Source of the DNA: Symsagittifera roscoffensis
Lineage: Eukaryota; Xenacoelomorpha; Acoela; Convolutidae
Direction: 5' to 3'
Assembly (NCBI RefSeq): GCF_963678635.1
Contig: NC_087066.1
Span: 48,211,129 to 48,275,128 of the forward strand
Length of the DNA stretch: 64,000 bases
The notes beneath the pieces are model-generated. The model searched no databases and was not told the origin of the DNA. It was given only the letters and a program-made list of their open reading frames with translations. Below are positions 20,783 to 32,604 of the stretch, piece after piece. The stretch's first letter is position 1; the number at the start of each line of letters is the position of its first letter. The translations under genes and the position numbers were made by a program.

Positions 20783-21374
20783 CACCGGGTCGGAAGGGTA
20801 GTTCGGAACGCGGAAGCCTTCCGGATTCCCGAAAATAGCTGTTTAACCCCGTTAAGACCGAAAATTAACGTACCAGGAAGGGTGGGGGGATTGGCCGTCC
20901 CGTCGATCCCTGAGAGTTTTGTGACCAAAAACACTTAAAGATATACAAACACCAAACAAAAAGTAGTATAGTACCTAAGAAAAAACAAAAAACAAAAAAA
21001 ATAACCAAAAAAACCAAAAACAGTAGAAAAAAAAAACAAAATGAGTAGAAATCATCCCCCCAGACGAGATGTGATCCGACCCTCCCGATTGTTGTTGTTA
21101 GATAAATTGTTGTTATAGGCATTTACATCAGTCAGGATCGTTATGATCGAAATTCTGGCCAGTTTCTGGTGCTTGTACCGTAGGGTTATTTGAGTATTTA
21201 AGCACGTTAATGCTAATTTGCGCTCAAACCAGAAGGGTGGTTTGGAACCCGGAAGCCTTCTGGATTCCCCTATATAGATTTTTAACTTTTCAAGGACGAT
21301 AACAAACAATGTTGGGTATCGTTAACAAGTTTTGTATCCTTTTGGTACAGAAATTAAGATATCAATCTGTGGGG
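20783..21374. repeat. long direct repeat, left copy
   Basis: Starts CACCGGGTCGGAAGGG, passes AACGCGGAAGCCTTCCGGA, GGCCGTCCCGTCGATCCC, an A-rich run, GACGAGATGTGATCCGACC and TGTTGGGTATCGTTAACAAG, and ends AAGATATCAATCTGTGGGG. The right copy is at 21926-22501 and most of it differs by only a few percent. The pair brackets about 550 bp of unrelated DNA. They could be two insertions of one element, or a tandem duplication. LTR ends (TG...CA) and a primer-binding site were not confirmed. Confidence 0.85.
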
Positions 21375-21825
21375 AATGTTTTTTCTGGCTCTGAAATTTA
21401 TCATTAGCGGTGTCAATTTTCTACTGAGACTAAACAATTCAAAAGTAGCCATTGGAACCAAAAATGAAGTATACCATAATGGACATGCCAGTCTGTGTTT
21501 TTTTATTTCCCTTTTCGTCATGTCAAAAGCACCACAAATTGCCCAGAGCGGTTTCTTAACGTTGACTTACCACAGTCCAACTTACACGGCCTAGGCCTTG
21601 AGTTGTATTGCTGCTCTGAAACGCAAACAGTATTAGTTTTAACAATCCATTCAAAAACGAGGGCACAAAAAAACTTGTTTTTGTAACATATTTTTTTTTA
21701 CAAAATATAAGAAATTGTTCTAACTTACGACATTTTGCAATTTTACGGTCCTTTTTAGTGACATCGAAGCCACTTCCGAGGCAAATTACTGAGACTAAAA
21801 TACTGATTAGCAAAAGCTCAGACAT
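21362..21825 (-). CDS. candidate three-exon gene for a small secreted Cys-containing peptide
   Basis: Exon 1 is 21825-21729, starting ATG and encoding a textbook signal peptide (MSELLLISILVSVICLGSG), ending at a GTAAGT donor. Exon 2 is 21615-21571, between a TTTCAG acceptor and a GTAAGT donor. Exon 3 is 21390-21362, after a TTTCAG acceptor, and ends in TGA. The phases agree (1 and 1), and the spliced frame stays open, giving about 57 residues with three cysteines after the signal. Introns would be 113 and 180 bp. An alternative shorter exon 2 donor would create an immediate stop. The last codons lie inside the left direct repeat. Function is unknown; a secreted peptide is all that can be said. 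This is a prediction from splice signals, and a chance match is possible. Confidence 0.45.
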
Positions 21826-21925
21826 TTAACTATTTAGTTGTGTTTATCTAGTTTGGTCAAAGCAAAAATCAAATTAAGAGCCTTGGTCGCGGTGCTGACT
21901 TTATGTTTTGATTTTCACTTTCGAG

Positions 21926-22501
21926 CACCGGGTCGGAAGGGTAGTTCGGAACGCGGAAGCCTTCCGGATTCCCGAAAACAGCTTTTTAACCCCGTTAAGA
22001 CCGAAAATTAATGTACCAGGAAGGGTGGGGGGATTGGCCGTCCCGTCGATCCCTGAGAGTTTTGTGACCAAAAACACTTAAAGATATACAAACACCAAAC
22101 AAAAAGTATTATAGTACCTAAGAAAAAACAAAAAACATAAAAAATAACCGAAAAAACCAAAAACAGTTTAAAAAAAAATGAGTACAAATCATCTCCCCAG
22201 ACGAGATGTGATCCGACCCTCCCGTTTGTTAGTGTTAGATCAATTGTTGTTACTGGCATTTACATCAGTCAGGATCGTTACGATCGAAATTGTGGCCCGT
22301 TTCTGGTGCTTGTACTGTAGGGTTATTTGAGTATTTAAGCACGTTAATGCTACTTTGCGCTCAAACCGGAAGTGTGGTTCGGAACCCGGAAGCCTTCCGG
22401 ATTCCCCGATATAGATTTTTAACTTTTCAAGGACGACAACAAACAACTGTTGGGTATCGTTAACAAGTTTTGTATCCTTTAATAAAGATATCAATCTGTG
22501 G
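21926..22501. repeat. long direct repeat, right copy
   Basis: Counterpart of 20783-21374, offset by about 1143 bases. It contains a few small deletions in the A-rich part and near the end (TATCCTTT is followed by AATAAAGATATC where the left copy has extra bases). After ATCAATCTGTGGGG the two copies diverge. Small minus-strand frames inside both copies are conserved with the repeat and are not regarded as genes. Confidence 0.85.
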
Positions 22502-23760
22502 GGGGCTCGACAGTGACTGCACTGAAGTGACCCTCCACCGAGTTGCGAAATTCCGAATTAAGCACCTTAATTTGGATATTCAACAAACCCGGAGGGGTAT
22601 AATATTAAAATTAATACTATTTGTAAAGCCAATATTAATACTCCTATACCGTTTTTCTGTGAAAAACACAGTAATCAGACCTTTTTTTAGGGTCAAAATA
22701 GTGATATTTTGATACCCCCACAAATCGCGATTTTTTAGACATCGATATTTTTTGTACCGGAAAAAGCGCTAAATTAGTGAGTGACGTCATAAGTGTATTA
22801 GTATATTAGGTGGAACCGGTTTTATTAGGTGGAACTAAATGTGTACCGAAAACCGAATTTTCTTGATTTTTGAAAAAATGAAACGCTACAAAATAAAAAA
22901 AAAATTTAGAAATTATTGAGTTAGGACAATAAAAATTGCTAATCGGACAACTTTTGCTAGTGAACCGACAGGTTTTAAACCCCGTTTGCCAATAACCTTC
23001 CAGTTTACAGTGGAATCGAACTTAACGTGTTTGATTTGGTGGATTCGTCAATCCGGAAGGGTCCAAATAGCAGTTTTTGGCGACTTTTTTCAGTTGGAAC
23101 GTTTTAGGTCGGGTGTTTTGCATTGAACTAGAAATTTATAGACCTTTTGAGCTCGGGTCAATAATTTCTAAGTCGAAAAATTGAGAATTGCGAAAAAAGT
23201 TAGGCCGGACGATAAGCGAGAAAATTTTTGAACCTTAGAAAAAAGACGTTTTGGTCAATAACTTTGGAACAACTGGACAAATCCAGTTGATATTGGTACC
23301 ACTAGATCACAAATTAGGTCAGCTTACTCATAGAGCCTACAATTATTCGAAAATGTAAGCATAAAATTTTTTTGGAAGATTGTTTCTAGCAAAATTACCA
23401 ATTTATGAAGGTAAACACCTCACGTTTTGTAAAAAATTTTTCTGAAAGCCTTTATACCCCTACCAAAGAGTAGTAACAGTTGAATAAGGCAATTTTTCGC
23501 TGTTCTAGACAAAAAGGGAGGGCTAAGATACCTATAAGACGATAGTCGAGTCAAGACTAATCTAGTTATAAGACCCTTCACAGTTAAGGAGAATTGTCAA
23601 ATAAGCAGCTTAGCTTCATCCGGAAGGGTCTAAGGCCGGAATACACCCTTCCTAGTTAATTCATATAGCGTAATAGACTCGGAGACCGTATCGGGAAGGG
23701 TCTCGGTTGAAAGTTTTAAAAGTCCCGGAAAAGCTATTTTTACAAACCCTGAGTGGTCCC
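22502..23760. other. spacer with scattered CCGGAAGGGT words
   Basis: No gene is seen. The word CGGAAGGGT recurs at intervals (for example near 23051, 23620 and 23692), linking this stretch to both the long direct repeats and the minisatellite that follows. Confidence 0.5.
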
Positions 23761-23934
23761 AATCCGGAAGTGTCCTATTTTCACCAATCCGGAAGGGTCC
23801 TATTTTTGCCAATCCGGAGAGGTCCCAGGTTTGCCAATCCGAAAAGGTCCTAGTTTTGTCAATCCGGAAGGGCTTATTTTCACCAATCCGGAAGGGTCCT
23901 AATTTTGCCAATCCGAAAGGGTCCTATTTTTGTC
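23761..23934. repeat. 25-bp minisatellite, seven units
   Basis: Seven head-to-tail units of consensus AATCCGGAAGGGTCCTATTT plus TTGCC, each 25 bases except the fifth (24). Differences sit mainly at positions 7-12 and in the last four bases. Apparent frames through it are periodic artefacts because 25 is not a multiple of three. Confidence 0.9.
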
Positions 23935-24600
23935 AAAACTTAAGTAGACAAATGAAAAGTAAATAGTAAAGAATTTTAAATTATTGGTTGTCAGGCTAGA
24001 AACCACTGACTGCACTGTTAACTTGCCTTTTAAAAAACCAGAGTAAAGTAAAAACAGATCTAAACCCGGATGTTCGCGACACTAAGTCTAAAATGAATAA
24101 GAGTTTGTCACTAATTTGTGTAGATTAAATCCAAATCATTTCCTGGAAAAGTGATTGCCTTGAGGAGTTTAGTCAGATAGGTAACACAGGACTCGGTGAG
24201 TGCAATAGATGCCCAATTGAGAAAATTACCGCCTTCAATTTATGTCTGTTTAGTGCAGCACTGAACAGGGAAAGCTCTTTCTTTAGAAACAAGTTCGACT
24301 ATTGTATTGCGACTGACTTAAGTACCAAACAAATACAATTGTTTTTGAAAATATTTTTATATTCCTCCGTTTTTGGTTTTAAATCAATGATATCTGTTCT
24401 CGATTGGGTAGTGAGTACACCATCTTTTAAATAAATTGATATCGTCAGACTGTGCTAGCTTCATATCTTTACAACCAATAATCGATCATTGTGAATAAAT
24501 TGTATACACGCTGTACTGTGATAACATACAAGGATTCGTGGTCATTATTTAAGTGAAACTTTTGGAATTTTTTAATGTGTTATTATTATCAGTAGTCAAA
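23935..24600. other. spacer upstream of Gypsy-2
   Basis: No gene is seen. This is where a 5' LTR or leader of Gypsy-2 would be expected, but I found no sequence here that repeats downstream of 41 kb. Confidence 0.45.
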
Positions 24601-24659
24601 CAATAAGAACATTAGCAATCGAATTGAGTGTATCAGCAGTAAGAAGTGAAAAACCGAAA

Positions 24660-26276
24660 ATGAGTCTAGACAAGTCAAGGATACCTAAGCTAAATCAAAG
24701 CTCTAGGAAATTCATGACAGAAAAACAAAGAAAAGCAATGAACTACCCCTTTGTAGAAAGGATCGCACGGACCCGGAACGACAAAGGGAAGAAAATTTCA
24801 GGCGGAATGGTTGAAACCAGGAGTCAAAATCCTCAGAAGGACAAATGGAAATGTTAGAAGTAGAGGTCCATCCGGACCCCACCATAGATGAGAATCGGGC
24901 GGGACATGGACCGGAAGGGTGTGGAAACACAAAATTGGCGAGTGAATTTACTCCGGTAGAACAATTTCAAGATTTTGCCACTTCCACCGGGACTCTGTCC
25001 GACATCTCTACTGAAAACGTGGCGACTACAAGATCCTTCAATGACAACACTATGATGCATGGTGCGACGGAGAAACCGGCAACGTCCCCCTCGTTTTCAG
25101 AAAGATTGAAGTAAACTTTGGGAAACTTCTTCCCATTTACCATGGGAACGGGTACAGGTGATGAAGCAGAAACCCAGGAAGAGGAGAAGGACGATGACGA
25201 ACAAGTTGACTTCAGATCTCAAACAAACCTCGGTAGTTCGACTCAGGATAATGATGCAAACACCAATGGAGAGAATGGCTCAACGGACCAATTTGGTGTG
25301 GTCAGAACAATAGGCAAGACCACAAGTAGATCAAACCAGTCAGGAGATTTTGTGACCATTGCAAATTCGGAAGTGCGACCTGGGAAGAACAGGAATACAG
25401 GATGAAGATGCGTCAGAGGTCGATCATGAAGATTTCATGAGGGGAGTAATTGGGAAATTCGGCACAAGGTGTTTCTTTTGTTTTTTTGAAGGTCATTTTA
25501 AATCGGATTGTCCGTAATTTTGGGATGCTGTGGCAGACATCAAGCATCCGAGGCATGAGGAAGCTTTATCGGGCGTGAAAGCCAGCAAGGCAAGCTTGTT
25601 GAGTGAAGCGGAGGCACGGAGAAAGGAGAAACCGCAACAGCTGGCAACAAAGAAGATGCAGGCAGTAACGGAAGTGATAAGTGAACCGGAACCGGTGACT
25701 GCGGCAGACGATTTCAAAACCGACTATAAGGCAGCAGCAAGATATGCCTTATACAGAGTCCAGCAGTTATTGGTGACGAAGGAACTCGAACAAAAAGTAA
25801 AGCTCGAACTAGAGAATGAGAAAACTCAGGAAAGGCTAAACGCCTTCGAGGCATCGGAGGTTGAAGCAACCAAAGCACCAATCAGTTTGAGTCAGTTTGA
25901 GAATGAAACTAAACGTGATCTCTGGCAGACATTCGGCATGGTTCCACAAGGAAGCAGAATACAGTCAATAATTTCTGTTGAGGGGCATCAAGTGATCAGG
26001 AACCTATGTGAACCCTCAGAGTTCACTATGATGTTTTTAGCAGATTATCTGTGACAGGTAGAGCCACGCACTGAGTCAAGGGCCGTGCGAGCGTTGTTGA
26101 CAACGGGTGGCCCTCGAACAAAGAAACTCCGCGGGCGGTACGTGGAAGTCTATGGACCGTATCAGGTGATGTTGAAAAATGACGGGATCAATATCTACAC
26201 TAGGACCTACGTCACAACAGATAGTGACCAAATGGGAGCAGATCTATTTGAGTCAGGAAGAACTAAAGGTCCGTAG
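24660..26276 (+). pseudogene. Gypsy-2 gag region with CCHC zinc knuckle
   Basis: Starts with a basic N-terminus (MSLDKSRIPKLNQSSRKF) that stops at 24857 and continues in other frames as acidic, Ser/Thr-rich sequence. The zinc knuckle C-FF-C-FFEG-H-FKSD-C (CX2CX4HX4C) is complete at 25470-25511, followed by a stop and then by a long Ala/Lys/Glu-rich segment (25530-26054) predicted to be helical. Gag binds and packages RNA. At least three stops or shifts break it. Confidence 0.7.
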
Positions 26277-26333
26277 AATCGGCCGTAATGCCATGATGGA
26301 GCAAGATGCAGACACATAGGGTACGAGGCAGAT

Positions 26334-27121
26334 GTGACTGCACATCTGCTAGACACCAATGGGAACAAAATTGGAGTAACAGGACTACTGGATACAGAAG
26401 CAGTGGTAAGAGTGATTCCAACAACGACTTGGGAAAGAATGGGCTTCACCAGGGAAAATCCAATTCCAACGAACCTCAAATTGGCGGCCGCCAACCGCGG
26501 AGCAATATACGTGGCCGGAAGGACACCAATAACTGTCCTTCACATGGGAGGACGCGATCTTTGGACGAGCTTCCTGGTGGATGAGAACTTAGAAGACTCA
26601 GACCAATTCATCTTGGGCCGTGATTTTGTCAGGAATTTCGATGTGATGATTGCCTTGAACAACGGCCTGATAAAGATTAGAAACCCGGACCGGAAGTATG
26701 TTAAGAGACCAATTAAAAGATTAATAACAGATGAAAACAAGGTGCCAATTTTTTTAGATAGAAAAGTAAAACTACAGCGGGGACAAGCTGTAATAGCAAT
26801 TTTCAGGATGAGAAGTTTATATTCGTTAAGTGATAGTAAACAGGTTTGTCTGGTACCCAACCCAAACAGTCAAAGCTCGGTGATTTTAAGCCGGAGCTTT
26901 TCAGTAACACAAAACGGGCTGTGTGCCAGTGTGTTGTTAAACACACTGGACTCCATAGTTTCGATCCAGCGTGGAAAGAAATTTGGTTACGCGTTGCCGA
27001 TGAAAACCGACTATGAAGAGACACAAAATTTGAAGAGATATAACGTGAAAGACTGCCCGAATCATGCTGATAAAGAAAAAATTTTAAAGAAAATTGATGA
27101 ATTTAAATGTATTAATAAATA
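26334..27121 (+). pseudogene. Gypsy-2 aspartic protease and linker to RT
   Basis: A 262-codon open frame with the retropepsin fold: the active-site run is LLDTEAVVRVIP, where D-T/S-G-A is the rule, so the Gly is replaced by Glu and activity is unlikely. It is followed by a flap region (AAANRGAIYVAGRTPI), the conserved ILGRDFV segment, and a long beta-rich linker towards the RT. Apart from the active-site change this is one of the best-preserved parts of the element. Confidence 0.8.
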
Positions 27122-28625
27122 GTTTTCAATGAAATCCGAAACGGATGACGGCTTGTCGAGCTGCTCAATTTTCCGTCAAACCAACTAGAATCCGACAAAC
27201 CGGTTTTGCCGGAGATAGAACACTTGAGAGGGAAAGTAGTTGAGGGAGATTTTGAATCATTAAGGGCGGTTTTAAATCGGAACGTATTTTCAAAACATAA
27301 GGCGGATATCGATTGTTGCAACTTCGTCGAACACGAAATAGAACTAGAGGAAGGCGCCATTCCTCATAGGGAAGGCACAACACGAATGACGCCTCATAAA
27401 TTGGAAGCATGCCGAGCGGAAAAAGAAATGTTACTCGAATATGTCATGATAGAACCCTCGAAGTCGCCTTGGGCTGGTGGGGTTGTCATCGCCAAAAAGA
27501 AAGGGAGGCAGCTTAGGTTTGGTTGCGACCTTCGTTACCTGATAGCAGTGACAAGAAAAGGTGCGTAACCGATATCGCGAATAGACGAGAGCCTCTCGAA
27601 ACTTGGCGATGCCAAGTTCTTCACCACACTGGACTTGGCCTCTGCGGAAGAAGAACAGAGAAAAGACTGGATTCGCATGTGAATTGGGTTTGTACCAGTG
27701 GAAGAGGATGCGCTTTGGCTTGTGCAAGGCCACGGCGACCTTTCAAAGACTGATGGCTCAGGCTTTGACCAGAGTAACGAGGAAGTACGAGAAGTAGTGT
27801 TACGTGGATGACGTGGTCATAGCAGTACCCATTTTGGCAGACCACATTGATCGACTCGATAAGGTCTTTGGTTGGATGAAAAGAGCAGGCTTGAAATGCA
27901 AACCATCGAAATGGGAAATTCTTAGACATTCAATCAAGTACCTGGGAAGAATGGTGGACAGGCATGGCGTAAGGCTAGACCCGGAAGCAGTGGAGGCCGT
28001 GTTGACATGGAAGGTCCCCAGAACGAATACACAACTCATGAGCTTCCTGGGGTTTGCCAGTTATTACGTGAGTTCATAAAAGGATACGCAGACAAAGTGC
28101 ACCCCATGCACAAACTGATGCGCAACAAAGGAAAGAAGTTCGAATGGAATGAAGAAGCTCAAGGTGCCTTCGGTAACATAAAACAGAAACTATGCGAAGC
28201 ACCAGTGCTAGGAATGCCTACAGAGAAAGGTATGTAAGTGCTTGACACAGATGCATCAGTAGTAGCCATCTCAGGAATACTGCATTAGGAGCAAGAGTAG
28301 AATGGGAGAACAGTTCTCCGTCCCAATGCATATGGCAGTAACGTGTTGACTGACACTGAATTGAAATATGGTGCACCAAAGGCAGAAATGTTTGCAGTGG
28401 TCGCATTCGTGGAGAAGTACCGCGCATACTTAGGGAGCGCTCCCATTAAGCTACGCGTGGACAAAAGAGCGTTATCCTGGTTGAAGACGTACTCGATAGA
28501 CCTTAGCTATGTTGGCCGGTGGATAGTCAGGTTAGACGGCTACCACATGATAATCGAGCACAGGATGCGTGACAAACACCAAAATGCTGACAGCCTCAGC
28601 AAGAAGACTGAGTTTTATGAAAGAC
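27122..28625 (+). pseudogene. Gypsy-2 reverse transcriptase and RNase H
   Basis: RT fingers (HEIELEEGAIPH, PSKSPWAGGVVIAKKKG), then a palm with FTTLDLAS, followed by a small deletion where the AFWQVPL-type strand should be, then FACELGLYQWKRMRFGLCKA and the catalytic YVDD at 27800-27811 directly after a TAG. The connection and thumb include FLGFASYY. RNase H begins with DTDAS near 28240 and has a stop shortly after; it continues with AEMFAVV, LRVDKRALSWL and KHQNADSLS. Several stops and shifts make it inactive. Confidence 0.85.
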
Positions 28626-30003
28626 TACAACAGAAGCAAGCCAATCAGGCGGAAATCAAAGAAGGATTCTCGTCTCTGGACAAAGAAACTTATGAAGCGC
28701 TTCCCTTGACGAGTTGGTTGAACAAATCTGGACATCCAATTCCGAGACACCCCGAGTGACCGGTGGAAAAGGCAGCGGAAATTGAGATCTTATCAAAGAA
28801 GGACCCGGTGCCTTTGGATCTGTTGCAATGTTCGAACCTGGTCCAACAGGATCTCTCTCGTATGAACATAAACAACCTCTCATTGCTGGATAAACGGTGC
28901 AGGTCACTCCGCAAGTGATGCGGAGGCTGAGTGAGTTGTTGGAGAGGGAAGTGACTAGAGATGACCCCGAGTGGGCAACAGCCATGGCATCACTAACAGT
29001 CAGTGAGAAAGTAAGATTAAGCCGTCAAGACGTCAACACAAGGAAAATGAAAGGATTGTAGGACGATGATAGCTCAGCAACTAGTATCCTCGATACCCCA
29101 AAACGTCTTGACGCGCACATCATATAAACGAAAAGAACAGGTGAAAGGGACACAAAGGAAAACCGTTACCTTTGAGGATCAAGATCAGAAAGGTGAAGAA
29201 GCTGAACAAAACCTGGGGCAAGAAATTTTGTCCGGGAGAAGGACGTTGAAGATAACAGGCGAATTGATCAACAAGACCCGGGATAAGAAAGTTTGTCCGG
29301 GGAGTCAGGTGTAGAGGAAAATGTTCAAGGTGAGAAACAAGACCTGGAGGAAAAAGTTTTGTCCGGGGAGTTCAGATGGAAGAACAGAGCGCATAAAACT
29401 GATCCCGAAGAGGAAACGTGCTACGTGGCAAGCTTTTCCGTTGATGACAACTCAAGGATTTCAGGAACTGACACCTACTCAGACAGGAACTCGAGCACAG
29501 GATCGGAACTGTCAGAGCTAGCGATCCACACGTTACTAGAGGAGACTCGAGCAAGAGACCTGGACAGAGAGGTATATCAAGACCCTGACAGTGATCGCTA
29601 CCTGGTACCCAGCAAAACAGTCTTTGACAACGCAGCGCATGATCTAGAAACAATATGGGTATCGAAACGATCGACGAGTTTGTTGCCGCAGAAAGAAGTA
29701 GTCAGGACTGATCTTCAACTGTTCAGGCAAGAGACAGAGGCATTGGCGAAAATTTGGTGCGTGAAGATGGCAGATGACACGCATCAGCCCGATGAAATGA
29801 ACAGTCAATTGAGGGTCATGAAGACATACTTGAGGGCGAGATACAGGTTCTCGGACCTACTAAGAGCGCAAAGAAATGACTGCATGACGAGTAACTTGAA
29901 AGGGTGGATCGAAAATGGAGCACCAGAAAAGGTGATCTGGAGGAAGACAGTTACCGTATTCTGGGACAGTACTTTTTGCAAAAAGAGGGAAGGTAATATC
30001 TGA
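28626..30003 (+). pseudogene. long acidic spacer between RNase H and integrase
   Basis: About 1.4 kb of plus-strand coding-like sequence in several frames, very rich in Glu, Lys, Asp, Ser and Gln. Segments include AEIKEGFSSLDKETYEALPL, a run of charged repeats around LSGEFRWKNR, and an SELSELAIHTLLEETRARDL stretch. No enzyme motif is seen. Ty3/gypsy pol proteins normally go from RNase H to integrase in a much shorter distance. Within 29210-29400 the phrase of type LEEKVLSGE recurs two or three times, pointing to internal duplication. Confidence 0.55.
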
Positions 30004-30009
30004 ACAAGG

Positions 30010-31104
30010 ACGGGATCGTGGCTTGTAAGAGTAGAGAAGAAGACAAAGTCCTGTACAAATATAACGCGATAGTGTTGCCGCAACTCTATCAGACAGAACT
30101 TATATTCAGGTCGCATGTCAGATGGGTCATCAGGGAAATGACAAAGTATACCAGAGGAATCTGAAGCTCTTTGAGTGGCCTGGTATGAAGAAGGCATGCG
30201 AGAAGTGGGTAACAGCATGTCTATCATGTCAACAGGTCAAGGATCCAAGGAAATTGCGATTTCCCTTGCAGTCGATCGAGTCATCTGAATTCAACGAGGT
30301 GGTGTAGATTGCCCACCAGAAAATATTTATGACAGACAGCGGCTATAATTCGGTATTGGTCATGATAGACCACTTCACGAAGTATGCAGAGGCCGTGCCC
30401 TGCACAACTGCCTCAGCAGAAGAGACGTGCAATCATCTAATGAATACGTGGATAGCGAGACATGGTTGTCAGATGACGTTTCAATCTCGTAACGGAACAG
30501 CTTTCGTGGGAGAACTTAGGAGAGAGCTCATGGGACGCTCAGAGGTGGCCCAAACTCACTCCACGACATCCCATCCCCAGACAAATGGCTTAGTAGAGAG
30601 GCAAAATTTGACGTTGGTGTCGATGCTGAGGGTTTATTGTTCCAGGTACATGACCGATTGGGACAGATACCTTCCACAGTTGATGGGAGCTTACAACAGC
30701 AGGTAACACTCCACAACCGGAGTTAGTCCACACTTGATGTTAACTGGACACGAGAAGTCTTTTCCCTTGACTTTCTTTTACCCAGAGTATGAGGGAAAGA
30801 AAACATCACCACAGTTCTACATAAGGGATGTGATTAGACGTCAACAAGAACTAAACGACTTGTGCAGACGGAACACTCAGCAAGCACAGGCAAGGCATCA
30901 AAAAAGCTCCTAAAGAAATGGAAGGGACCCTTCATGATCACGGTAGTGCACCAGGTGGGACGTTTTTACAGATTGAGGACCGGCCGAGCCGCTCATTTCG
31001 AAAATATCAAGCCACACAACCCATCTACAGAAGACTGGTGCATACCTGCAGACTTGGATGAAGGGGATTATCTGATGATGGACCCTGCCTGCGAGGTCAA
31101 TTAG
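30010..31104 (+). pseudogene. Gypsy-2 integrase, catalytic residues lost
   Basis: The HHCC zinc region is visible (MGHQGNDKVYQRN, then CLSCQQVKDPRK). In the core, the first catalytic Asp position reads IAHQKI directly after a TAG, where IDHQ-like sequence is expected, so the Asp is Ala. The second Asp position reads FQSRNGTAF where FQSDNGTAF is expected. The Glu in NGLVERQN is kept. A C-terminal domain with KWKGPFMITVVHQVGRFYRL follows in another frame. Integrase would insert the cDNA; this copy cannot. Confidence 0.85.
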
Positions 31105-32290
31105 AAGGGCACCAGGGGAAAGAATGATGGGAAAGAGGTCGTAGATGAAGGATTAAGTCCATCACTGGAGCCGGATCCCACTGAGGTGATTGAAGCAGAT
31201 GAAGAAACCGTACGCTACGCAGAAGAGGACTGGCAAGACCCCGAACAGATGGAGGTCCCCAAGAATTTGCAACAAGACCTTCCTTTTACGATACAGACAG
31301 GGCAGAGTGACAGGACAAGACTCGCCAAAAAGTACAACTCTTGCGGAGATGACTTTGTAGTGGACAGAATAGATCTGAAGAAGATGTGGAAGAATTGGTG
31401 GGTCTAGAAGAAATAATCGTGTCACAAGATATAGACATAGTCGACGACCGCGATGATGAGTGAATCGACGACCGGTCTAAGCCCGAGGTAGAATTCGACG
31501 ACGAGCAACAGCAATCGTACGAACAAGACTTGACGAATCTTAGAATGGCTGAACGAAATGACGTCGGACCCAAAGGAGACCAGTGTCACGATTCAAGATG
31601 TAGACCGTGAGAGCATGAAATATAAAAAAATAGAAAGAGATGATCCTTTCTGGGCTGCCCAGGAAGGGCAATTACTCATTCCTGCATCCAACCTCAGTTT
31701 ATTATCCGGTATGCGATCGACGGAGACGTCGATGGATCTTTTTGTCCGGTGAGTGGGGGTAGGACTTACCCCCCCTAAAAAACTGTTAATAAAAAATAAG
31801 AATAGCAAGAGAGACAGGTTATCTAGAAGCAGAAATAGGCGAAGACCATAAAAAACCGGACAAAAGGAGAGTAGTTGAGTCATTTTTTAACTTGCCAGAT
31901 GAGTACTCAAGTAACATAATATTGACAGATAGCGATTTTATACTTACAAATAGAACATGTGCGATAGCGATCACAGCGGACATGAGTTTTAGGACAGAGT
32001 TAGCAGCAGATTTTAAGAGAGAAAAAAAACAACATAGAACTCCTTCGGAAGCAAAGATCAGGAATAGGAGGCGTAGCAACCTTGTCTCCGGCGACTTCGC
32101 TGATACCAGGAAAGTATTTATGCTTCTTGGTGACGAGGGCGACGGAGAAGCGACACGTGGACCCGGAAAACTTGGTCTTGTCTTTGACGAGACTGAGAGA
32201 CTTCCTTGTGGAATGGGAGGTAAAGGAACTCTCGCTTCCAGTGTACGACCCGAACCGAGGACGACTGCATCCTATCGGGAGCTATAGGCA
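31105..32290 (+). pseudogene. tail of the Gypsy-2 polyprotein
   Basis: Acidic frames continue from the integrase C-terminal region: VIEADEETVRYAEEDWQDPE, then GDDFVVDRIDLKKM, then after shifts a segment ending MRSTETSMDLF, and a 131-codon frame (31892-32287) with PDEYSSNIILTDSDF and GPGKLGLVFDETERLPCG. No domain is recognised. The frame ends at 32287 with a second overlapping frame ending at 32294. Confidence 0.5.
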
Positions 32291-32604
32291 CTGATACACG
32301 TAATCTTTTCTGATGCTAACCTACGTGTTATGTGTTATGCGTTATGTTATTAAGACTCTGGGTACAAAAGGATTAGTGACCATGAATGATTAAATAACGA
32401 TCGTAGGAATAGATCCAAAGTTCTAGGGTCAATTTCTAAGGTTTTTTGCTATTGATTGATTTTAATTATTTTAAGATCAAATTTTGTTTGTCTGAATGTT
32501 TTAAATCAAATTTAACACCAAAATAGAGTAATGTTGACAAATATGATACTCATGACTTCTTTTCTAGCTCCTGTTTGATCATTTAATTATTCATCAGATT
32601 TCAA
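32291..32604 (+). other. non-coding gap before the extra reading frames
   Basis: About 315 bp of AT-rich DNA without an ORF, in contrast to the GC-richer coding-like DNA on both sides. It contains TTTTCTAG at about 32563-32570, which could be a splice acceptor used to make a separate message for the downstream frames. It could equally be a promoter region or the border between two elements. Confidence 0.45.

Noticed and set aside
20865-22259. Paired minus-strand frames with hydrophobic FFLLFLVF-type segments
   Set aside because: They lie in the A-rich part of the two long direct repeats; the hydrophobic run comes from poly-A/T sequence.
23630-23911. Minus-strand frame with repeated GPFRIGEN-like peptides
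   Set aside because: It is a translation of the 25-bp minisatellite, whose unit length is not a multiple of three.
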